Source: Lachnospiraceae bacterium | GTDB taxonomy: Bacteria; Bacillota; Clostridia; Lachnospirales; Lachnospiraceae | DNA: 12,024 bases | Direction of reading: 5' to 3' | Assembly (NCBI GenBank): GCA_017613225.1 | Contig: JAGAEH010000268.1 | Coordinates: 1 to 12,024, forward strand | In this document: positions 1 to 6,163 of the stretch, piece after piece | How positions within the stretch are numbered: position 1 is the stretch's first letter | Layout of the letters: each line of letters opens with the position of its first letter | Notes under the pieces: model-generated | Database searches by the model: none | What the model saw: the letters and a program-made list of their open reading frames with translations, nothing else | What the model was told of the DNA's origin: nothing | Made by a program: the position numbers and the translations under genes

Positions 1-2
1 AC

Positions 3-1796
3 AGCACCAGCAAGATCCGCAGCGCGAAGGACCTGGAGGCCATCGGCTCCCTGGGATTCCGCGGCGAGGCCCTGTCCAGCATCGCCGCCGAGGCCGGCGT
101 GGACCTGATCACCAGGACGGCGGACAGCATTTTCGGCCTGCGCTACGTGATCGAAGACAGCATCGAAAAGGAAAGCGAACAGATCGGCGCGCCGGCGGGC
201 ACCACCTTCCTGGTGCGGGATCTATTCGAGCACGTGCCCGCCCGCAAAAAGTTCCTGGCTTCCGATCAGACGGAGGCCGCTGCCATCGCGGACATGGCGG
301 AAAAGATCGCCCTTTCCCATCCGGAAGTATCCATCCGGCTGATCCTGAACGGCAAGCTGCGATTCATGACCACCGGCAGCGGAAAGCTGCAGGAAGTGAT
401 CTACGCCCTGCTGGGCAGAGGCATCTCCGGCGAATTGCTCCCCGTATCGGCGGAAGAGGAAGGCATCCGCGTGGGCGGATTTGCCGGAAAACCCACCATC
501 GCCCGGGGCAACAGGGGTTTTGAGCTCTTTTTCATCAACGGAAGGACCGTCAAGAGCAAACTCTTGACGGAGGCTCTGGAGGAGGCATATTACGGCCATC
601 TGATGATGCACAAGTATCCGGTGGCCGTGCTGTACCTGGACATCGATCCCGGGACGATAGACGTGAATGTGCACCCTTCCAAGCTGGAAGTGCGCTTTGA
701 GGACGAACGGAGAGTCCGGAATACCGTCATCGCTGCCGTCAAAGCGGCACTGGCTCAGAATGAACTGATCCAGTATGTAGATCAGGAAGAGGAGTCCGCG
801 CCGGCCTATCAGAAGGCATGGAAGACGGAAGGTTACCATGAGCCCTTCGAGACCGCTCTGATGGAAAAAGAGGCAGCAGAGAAAGACAGAGTCAGCACTG
901 AGACTGTTTCTGCTGAACAATGGAAAAAGCCCGGAACTGCCGGGCCGGCTTCGGAAAATAACGACGTCGTATTCAAATACGAGCGCCCCGCGGGATCTCT
1001 TAAGGAGAACAGCGATTACAGCGCCAAAAACAGCGATCATAATGCCGAGGACAGCGGCCCTCAGGAACTGCTACATAGAGAGGAAGAGGCTGAGGACTCC
1101 AGGAAGGAAGAGGCTGAGAACGCCAAACCGGAAGAGCATTCGGCGGACCCCATCCCCCTTGCCACCCAGACGGAACAGCAGGAGCTTCCCGCGGACCGCA
1201 TCCTGTCCCCCGCAAACCGGGCAGATTTCAGGCTGCTGGGCATCGCCTTCGACACCTATCTGCTGGTGCAGCTGCAGGACGATTTCCTTATGATCGACCA
1301 GCATGCCGCCCATGAAAAAGTCCTGTACGAGCGCTTCATGGCGGAGTTTGAAAGCCAGGGGGTTACAAGCCAGCTCTGTGCGCCGCCCATCGTCTTTACC
1401 GTATCCTCTCCGGAGGAGACGGTGCTGATCGAACACAGGGAACAGTTTGAAGCCCTGGGCTTTGAGATCGAACCCTTCGGCGGCAAGGACTATGCCCTCT
1501 ATGCGGTGCCGGCCAACATGCTGAGCCTGGCCCGGGCCGACGTCTTCCTTGAACTGCTGGACGAGATGGCCGCGGAGGGCACTTCCTCCAGCCGGCTGGT
1601 CCACGACCGCATCGCCAAAATGGCCTGCAAGGCCGCGGTGAAGGGGCTGGATCCCCTGACGCCCATGGAAGCGGAGGCCCTGATCACCGAACTGCTGGAG
1701 CTGAAAGATCCCTACACCTGCCCCCACGGCAGGCCCACGACCATCCTCATGTCCCGTGCGGAGATCGAAAAGCGGTTCAAGAGGATCGTGCCATGA
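3..1796 (+). CDS. mutL: DNA mismatch repair protein MutL (5' end outside window)
   Basis: MutL is the GHKL-ATPase matchmaker of mismatch repair; it acts after MutS and, in bacteria lacking MutH, nicks the strand itself. The frame is open from the left edge and begins inside the ATPase domain. STSKI (3-17) and LGFRGEAL (51-74) are classic MutL motifs, so roughly the first 75 residues are missing, and the internal ATG at 99 is not the start. About 597 residues are visible. The N-terminal domain runs to about 780, followed by a charged, Glu/Ser-rich linker of about 145 residues (780-1215). The C-terminal endonuclease domain carries DQHA-x2-E-x4-E (1296-1331), ACKAAVKG (1623-1646) and CPHGRPT (1719-1739), so nuclease activity is expected. 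A QLCAPP segment (1371-1388) sits where the beta-clamp-binding motif of Bacillus MutL lies, but matches it poorly. The stop overlaps the miaA start (ATGA, 1793-1796), which suggests translational coupling. Confidence 0.97.
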   Translation, partial: STSKIRSAKDLEAIGSLGFRGEALSSIAAEAGVDLITRTADSIFGLRYVIEDSIEKESEQIGAPAGTTFLVRDLFEHVPARKKFLASDQTEAAAIADMAEKIALSHPEVSIRLILNGKLRFMTTGSGKLQEVIYALLGRGISGELLPVSAEEEGIRVGGFAGKPTIARGNRGFELFFINGRTVKSKLLTEALEEAYYGHLMMHKYPVAVLYLDIDPGTIDVNVHPSKLEVRFEDERRVRNTVIAAVKAALAQNELIQYVDQEEESAPAYQKAWKTEGYHEPFETALMEKEAAEKDRVSTETVSAEQWKKPGTAGPASENNDVVFKYERPAGSLKENSDYSAKNSDHNAEDSGPQELLHREEEAEDSRKEEAENAKPEEHSADPIPLATQTEQQELPADRILSPANRADFRLLGIAFDTYLLVQLQDDFLMIDQHAAHEKVLYERFMAEFESQGVTSQLCAPPIVFTVSSPEETVLIEHREQFEALGFEIEPFGGKDYALYAVPANMLSLARADVFLELLDEMAAEGTSSSRLVHDRIAKMACKAAVKGLDPLTPMEAEALITELLELKDPYTCPHGRPTTILMSRAEIEKRFKRIVP

Positions 1797-2728
1797 CGCC
1801 CCTGGTGATCCTGACGGGCCCCACGGCAGTGGGGAAGACGGGGCTTTCCATCGCGCTGGCAAAGGCCATCGGCGCGGAGATCATCAACGCGGATTCCATG
1901 CAGGTCTACCGCGGGATGGACATCGGCTCCGCCAAGATCAGTCCCGGGGAAATGGACGGGGTGCCCCATCATCTCATCGACATCCTGGACCCGGATCAGG
2001 ACTTTTCCGTCTATGATTTCCAGCAGGCGACCAAGGCGGCCATCACTGAGATCCGCGGCAGGGGACGCATCCCGCTGCTGGTGGGAGGCACCGGTTTCTA
2101 CATCCAGGCCCTGTTAAAAGACGTGGATTTCAATGAGGAGGCGGTGGACGAGGCCTACCGGAAGGAACTGCAGGAACTGGCGGCAGAGGAGCCCCTGAAA
2201 CTGCACCAGATGCTTTCGGAGACCGACCCGGAGGCCGCAGCCCAGATCCATCCCAACAACCTGAAGCGGGTCATGCGGGCCCTGGAATTTGCCCGGGTCA
2301 ACGGTTCGTCCATCTCGGAGCACAACAGAGAGCAGAAGAGCAAGCCTTCCCCCTATAACTACGCCTATTTCGTTCTGGAACGGGACAGAGCAGAGCTTTA
2401 CCGCCGCATCGACGCCAGGGTGGACCAGATGATGGAAGAGGGGCTTTTGCAGGAGACCGCCCGACTGAAAGATGCAGGCCTGCGGGAGGGCATGACGGCT
2501 GCCCACGGACTGGGCTACAGGGAACTGCTGCAGTATCTGGAGGGCGGACTGGATCTGGAGGAGGCGGTGCGCCTGATCAAACAGAACACCAGGCACTATG
2601 CCAAGCGCCAGCTGACCTGGTTTCGCAGGGAGCCCGACGTGATCCGGCTGGACGCGGACAGATATTCGCAGGAGGAGCTCCTGGAGCAGATTCAGAAAAT
2701 CTTAATGGGGAAGAAAATCCTGCTGTGA
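1793..2728 (+). CDS. miaA: tRNA dimethylallyltransferase MiaA
   Basis: MiaA transfers a dimethylallyl group to N6 of A37 in tRNAs reading UNN codons, the first step towards ms2i6A; it is cytosolic. The 311 residues match the usual family length. The P-loop GPTAVGKT is at residues 9-16, followed by the NADSMQVYRGMDIGSAK stretch (32-48) holding the predicted catalytic Asp34. PHHLIDI, VGGTGFYI, GYREL and the C-terminal NTRHYAKRQLTWFR stretch are all recognisable family motifs. The ATG overlaps the mutL stop, and AGAGGA at 1780-1785 provides a ribosome binding site 7 bases upstream. mutL followed by miaA is a common bacterial arrangement. No damage to the frame is seen. Confidence 0.97.
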   Translation: MTPLVILTGPTAVGKTGLSIALAKAIGAEIINADSMQVYRGMDIGSAKISPGEMDGVPHHLIDILDPDQDFSVYDFQQATKAAITEIRGRGRIPLLVGGTGFYIQALLKDVDFNEEAVDEAYRKELQELAAEEPLKLHQMLSETDPEAAAQIHPNNLKRVMRALEFARVNGSSISEHNREQKSKPSPYNYAYFVLERDRAELYRRIDARVDQMMEEGLLQETARLKDAGLREGMTAAHGLGYRELLQYLEGGLDLEEAVRLIKQNTRHYAKRQLTWFRREPDVIRLDADRYSQEELLEQIQKILMGKKILL

Positions 2729-2734
2729 TATAAT
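2726..2734 (+). promoter_or_regulatory. Extended -10 promoter element across the miaA stop codon
   Basis: The stretch TGATATAAT is a perfect extended -10 (TG-n-TATAAT), and its TG comes from the miaA stop codon. No convincing -35 hexamer lies 16-18 bases upstream, which extended -10 promoters tolerate. The predicted start near 2741 would leave a leader of only about 12 bases before the ATG at 2753, enough for the weak CGGAG site at 2742-2746. This could give the PLP-enzyme gene its own transcript within the mutL-miaA operon. The match may be chance, as no promoter function can be seen directly. Confidence 0.4.
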
Positions 2735-2752
2735 GACCTATCGGAGAAAAAC

Positions 2753-4039
2753 ATGACGAAGACCGATCTTGCATCCATATATGAAAAGGCCGGGATCTCG
2801 AAAAAGGTCCTGGATCTGGGGGAGGCTGCTTTAGAGAAGCTGGCCCCCCGTTTCGCGGCCATCGACGCCATTGCGGAGTACAATCAGCAGAAGGTGATCC
2901 TGGCCATGCAGAAGAACCGTGTGGACGCCACTCACTTTGCCTCTACCACGGGATACGGATACAACGACGACGGCAGGGACACCCTGGAGCGCGTCTATGC
3001 CGACATTTTCGGCACGGAAGACGCCCTGGTGCGCTCCCAGATCACCTGCGGCACCCACGCCCTGAATCTGGCCCTTTCCGCCATTCTGCGGCCCGGGGAC
3101 GAGCTTCTGTCCCCCGTGGGTAAGCCCTATGACACCCTGGAAGAAGTCATCGGCATCCGTGAAAGCGTCGGTTCCCTGGCGGAATTCGGCGTCACCTACC
3201 GCCAGGCGGATCTGCTGCCGGACGGAAGTTTTGACTATGACAACATCAGGAAAGCCATCAACGGACGCACCAGGATGGTGACGATCCAGCGCTCCAAGGG
3301 CTACGCCAACAGGCCGACGCTCTCCGTGGAGCGGATCGGCGAACTGATCGCCTTTGTGAAGGGCATCAAGCCGGACCTCATCGTCATGGTGGACAACTGC
3401 TACGGCGAGTTCGTGCAGACCACAGAGCCCTCCCAGGCGGGAGCCGACATGGTGGTGGGTTCCCTGATCAAGAACCCCGGCGGAGGCCTTGCTCCCGCGG
3501 GCGGCTATATCTGCGGGACGAAGTACTGCATCGACCGGGTGGCCGTGCGGCTCACGTCCCCCGGCCTGGGACGGGAAGTGGGAGCCAACCTGGGCACCAA
3601 TCCCGCCTTCTATCAGGGCCTGTTTTTAGCGCCCACGGTGACCGCCGCCGCGGAAAAGGGTGCGATCTTCGCGGCGACGCTGTATCAGGACCTGGGCTTT
3701 AAGGTCCATCCCGCCGCGGAAGCGGAGCGGTACGATATCATCCAGGCCATCGACCTGGAGAGCCCGGAGCGCCTGCTGGCCTTCTGCCGCGGCATCCAGG
3801 CCGCCGCGCCGGTGGACAGCTATCTGACGCCGGAACCCTGGGCCATGCCCGGCTATGACGACGAGGTGGTCATGGCAGCCGGAGCCTTTGTACAGGGCTC
3901 CTCCATAGAGCTCTCCGCCGACGGACCGCTGCGGCCGCCTTATACCGTCTATTTCCAGGGCGGTCTGACCTTTTATCACGCCAAACTCGGCATCCTGATG
4001 TCCCTGCAAAAACTGGTGGACGCAGGACTGCCTTTATGA
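2753..4039 (+). CDS. PLP-dependent methionine gamma-lyase / aluminium resistance family protein
   Basis: This is a fold-type I PLP enzyme of the family annotated as methionine gamma-lyase-like or 'aluminium resistance protein' (B. subtilis YnbB, COG4100). The true substrate is not established for most members, although a C-S lyase reaction on sulfur amino acids is the family inference. The 428 residues are typical in length. Residues 97-110 (TCGTHALNLALSAI) form the cofactor phosphate region. Asp214 in VMVDNCYGEF should contact the pyridine nitrogen, and Lys240 in SLIKNPGGG is the predicted Schiff-base lysine. The start lies 24 bases after miaA and has only a weak CGGAG site. The neighbourhood with miaA matches that of ynbB in B. 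subtilis, so the gene appears ancestral in this location. A biochemical role in mismatch repair or tRNA modification is not implied. Confidence 0.9.
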   Translation: MTKTDLASIYEKAGISKKVLDLGEAALEKLAPRFAAIDAIAEYNQQKVILAMQKNRVDATHFASTTGYGYNDDGRDTLERVYADIFGTEDALVRSQITCGTHALNLALSAILRPGDELLSPVGKPYDTLEEVIGIRESVGSLAEFGVTYRQADLLPDGSFDYDNIRKAINGRTRMVTIQRSKGYANRPTLSVERIGELIAFVKGIKPDLIVMVDNCYGEFVQTTEPSQAGADMVVGSLIKNPGGGLAPAGGYICGTKYCIDRVAVRLTSPGLGREVGANLGTNPAFYQGLFLAPTVTAAAEKGAIFAATLYQDLGFKVHPAAEAERYDIIQAIDLESPERLLAFCRGIQAAAPVDSYLTPEPWAMPGYDDEVVMAAGAFVQGSSIELSADGPLRPPYTVYFQGGLTFYHAKLGILMSLQKLVDAGLPL

Positions 4040-4098
4040 GATACTGATATTTAATTCACATCGTTTCGGGGGTCCGGATCGGGAGACCGGGAGGAACG

Positions 4099-4803
4099 AT
4101 GAACGAATTTGAAAAGCGAACCATGAAGGATCTTCCGGAGTCCGAACGCCCCTACGAAAAGTGCAGGGATTTCGGGCCGGAAGTGCTGAGCGACGCGGAA
4201 CTGCTGGCGGTGATCCTGCGGACCGGCTGTCCGGGAAAGACCGCCTACGATCTGGCCGTGGACCTGCTGCGCAGGCAGCGGGGCGAAAAGCGCCTCACCG
4301 GTCTTACGAACATGACCGTAAAGGAACTCTGCGAGGTCCCCGGCATAGGCTGGGTCAAGGCCGTACAGCTCACCTGTCTGGCGGAGATCTGCAAAAGACT
4401 TGCCAGGGAACGCAGCCTCCAGCAGGTGCGGCTGTCCTCCTCACGCTCGGTGGCGGATTACTTCATGCAGGACATGAAGAACCTGGAGACGGAGGAGATC
4501 CGGGCGGCCTTCTTCGATACGAAGGGCAACCTGATCCGGGAAGTGCTGATGAGCAAGGGAACGGTGAACGCCTCCGTGCTGACGCCCAGGGAAGTTTTCC
4601 TGGCGGCGCTGTCCCATCACGCGGTCTATGTGATCCTGGTGCACAACCATCCCTCCGGAGATCCGGCGCCCAGCGCGGAAGACGTCCGGCTGACGCGGAC
4701 GGTCTTCGAGAGCGGCGAGCTGATCGGCATCCCGCTGATGGACCACATCGTGATCGGGGACGGGACCTACATTAGTTTTAAGGAACAAGGATTGTTGACA
4801 TGA
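4099..4803 (+). CDS. radC: RadC family protein (HhH plus JAB/MPN domain)
   Basis: RadC-family proteins were once thought to be DNA repair factors, but the assignment was withdrawn and the cellular role is uncertain. The 234-residue protein has an N-terminal helix-hairpin-helix region (VPGIGWVKAVQL, residues 80-91) and a C-terminal JAMM metalloprotease-like domain. The metal-binding pattern H-x-H-x7-S-x2-D is intact at His182, His184, Ser192 and Asp195. MKDLPESERPYEK near the N terminus is a family signature. The start has a strong GGAGG at 4090-4094, four bases upstream. The 59-base gap before it (4040-4098) is AT-richer at its left end but shows no promoter I trust. The stop overlaps the mreC ATG (ATGA, 4800-4803). 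radC lies directly upstream of mreBCD in many Bacillota; here mreB is absent. Confidence 0.95.
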   Translation: MNEFEKRTMKDLPESERPYEKCRDFGPEVLSDAELLAVILRTGCPGKTAYDLAVDLLRRQRGEKRLTGLTNMTVKELCEVPGIGWVKAVQLTCLAEICKRLARERSLQQVRLSSSRSVADYFMQDMKNLETEEIRAAFFDTKGNLIREVLMSKGTVNASVLTPREVFLAALSHHAVYVILVHNHPSGDPAPSAEDVRLTRTVFESGELIGIPLMDHIVIGDGTYISFKEQGLLT

Positions 4804-5645
4804 ACAGAAAAGGCTCCTTTTTCAGGCCCAAACATCTATTCATCATATTGATCGTGATCTGCATCCTGCTGATCGTCTTTTCCACATTGTCCAGCAAGGT
4901 GAACAACTCCGTGCGCAGCGTCGTCAACACGGTGCTGATGCCCATGCAGAAGGGGCTGAACACCGTGGGAACGGCTGTGTCGGACAAGGTCAGCGACATG
5001 GCAACCCTGCGGGACGTGCAGAAAGAGAATGAGGACCTGAAAGAAGAGCTGGCTTTCCTGCGCCAGGAAAACGCCAAGTATCAGCTTCAGACGGCGGAAC
5101 TGGAGAAGTACCAGGAACTGCTGAACATGAAGGACCAGTATCCCACCTATCCCACCATCGGCGCCCATGTGATCGGCGAGAATTCCTCCAACTGGGACAA
5201 GACCGTGCTGATCGACCGGGGAGCCAGCGACGGCATCAAGGTCAACATGAACGTGATCGCCCAGGGGGGCCTGTGCGGCGTGGTGAAGTCCGTCACGGCC
5301 AACTCCGCCACGGTGCGCCTGATCATCGACCAGGACTGCCAGGTGGGGGCCATGGCCCTGCTCTCGGAGGAGACCTGCATGGTCCGCGGAGACCTGGAGC
5401 TCTTCAACAAGGGCCTGCTGATCGTGGAGAAGATGGATAAGGACGCCCGCATCTACGAGGACTATAAGATCGTCACCAGCAACAAGAGCAGCCTCTATAT
5501 GCCGGGGATCCTGATCGGCTACGTCCGCAACATTAAAGTGGACGCCAACTCCCTGACCAAGTCCGGCGAGCTGGTGCCCATCGTGGACTTCACCCACCTG
5601 GATTCCGTCCTGGTCATCACCCAGCTAAAGGAGACCGGAGACTGA
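4800..5645 (+). CDS. mreC: Rod shape-determining protein MreC
   Basis: MreC is a bitopic membrane protein of the elongasome that activates the RodA-PBP2 pair for side-wall peptidoglycan synthesis. The 281 residues show the expected layout: a basic N-terminal tail (1-11), one membrane helix (about 12-30), a coiled coil rich in Glu, Lys and Leu (about 66-112), then the extracytoplasmic beta-barrel region (about 118-275) containing TVLIDRGASDGIK (135-147), a conserved segment. AAGGA at 4787-4791 lies eight bases before the ATG, which overlaps the radC stop. The mreD start overlaps the end of this gene by one base (TGATG). Strong preference for C- or G-ending codons continues through mreD, PBP2 and rodA, consistent with one co-evolved operon. 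Confidence 0.96.
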   Translation: MNRKGSFFRPKHLFIILIVICILLIVFSTLSSKVNNSVRSVVNTVLMPMQKGLNTVGTAVSDKVSDMATLRDVQKENEDLKEELAFLRQENAKYQLQTAELEKYQELLNMKDQYPTYPTIGAHVIGENSSNWDKTVLIDRGASDGIKVNMNVIAQGGLCGVVKSVTANSATVRLIIDQDCQVGAMALLSEETCMVRGDLELFNKGLLIVEKMDKDARIYEDYKIVTSNKSSLYMPGILIGYVRNIKVDANSLTKSGELVPIVDFTHLDSVLVITQLKETGD

Positions 5646-6163
5646 TGCGGCGCGCTGTCTATTACATTCTGCTGATCCTGCTGGCCTTCATGCTGCAGAC
5701 CAACGTGTTCCAGGCCATCAAGCTGATCGACGCCACCCCGAACCTGCTGCTGATCATCACCTTCTGCTACGGGTTCATCCGGGGGCCCATCGACGGCATG
5801 CTCATCGGCTTTTTCTCGGGCCTGCTGCTGGACCTGTTCTTCGGGACCACCATCGGCTTCTACGCGCTGGTCTATACCATCATCGGCTTTACTAACGGAG
5901 AGGTCAGCCGCATCTTCTACACGGAATTCATCGACATGCCCATCGTGCTGTGCCTGATCAACGACCTGGTCTACAGCCTCTATGTGTACGTCTTTTCCTT
6001 CCTGCTGAAGGGCGTGACCAACTTCGTTTTCTATCTGAAGGGCGTGATCCTTCCGGAGGTCATCTACACCGTCGTGATCACCTTCATCATCTACAAACCG
6101 CTGCGCCGGGTCAACGACTGGCTGGAAGCGCGGGAGAAGAGGAGCGCAAAGACATTTGTTTAG
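5645..6163 (+). CDS. mreD: Rod shape-determining protein MreD
   Basis: MreD is a small polytopic membrane protein that partners MreC in the elongasome. The 172 residues are almost entirely hydrophobic, with about five or six predicted membrane helices and a short charged C-terminal tail (LEAREKRSAK). The segment GLLLDLFFGTTIGFYAL is characteristic of the family. The ATG overlaps the mreC stop by one base, and both GGAG at 5637-5640 and AAGGAG at 5628-5633 could bind ribosomes. The 3' end overlaps the TTG start of the PBP2 gene by eight bases. Identification rests on length, topology and position after mreC, as MreD sequences diverge widely. Confidence 0.94.
   Translation: MRRAVYYILLILLAFMLQTNVFQAIKLIDATPNLLLIITFCYGFIRGPIDGMLIGFFSGLLLDLFFGTTIGFYALVYTIIGFTNGEVSRIFYTEFIDMPIVLCLINDLVYSLYVYVFSFLLKGVTNFVFYLKGVILPEVIYTVVITFIIYKPLRRVNDWLEAREKRSAKTFV
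6141..6158 (+). promoter_or_regulatory. Ribosome binding site and TTG start of the PBP2 gene
   Basis: GGAG at 6141-6144 lies 11 bases before a TTG at 6156-6158, all within the end of mreD. No ATG or GTG suits the protein. The next in-frame Met codon (residue 27) falls inside the membrane helix and would destroy the anchor, whereas the TTG start gives a normal short cytoplasmic tail. The rare start codon and rather long spacing suggest PBP2 output is held below that of mreD or depends on translational coupling. Confidence 0.75.

Noticed and set aside
99..101. ATG-like start for mutL at 99
   Set aside because: The codon at 99 is GTG and lies within an already recognisable MutL ATPase domain; the frame continues to the window edge with LGFRGEAL upstream.
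4040..4098. Promoter or terminator between the PLP-enzyme gene and radC
   Set aside because: The AT-richer left end lacks paired -35 and -10 elements, and the best hairpin (GGTC/GACC) has only four pairs.
4795..4800. Perfect TTGACA at the radC-mreC junction as a promoter for mreC
   Set aside because: No -10 resembling TATAAT lies 16-18 bases downstream (the region is CTTTTTCAGG), and the mreC start codon overlaps it, so it would transcribe a truncated gene.
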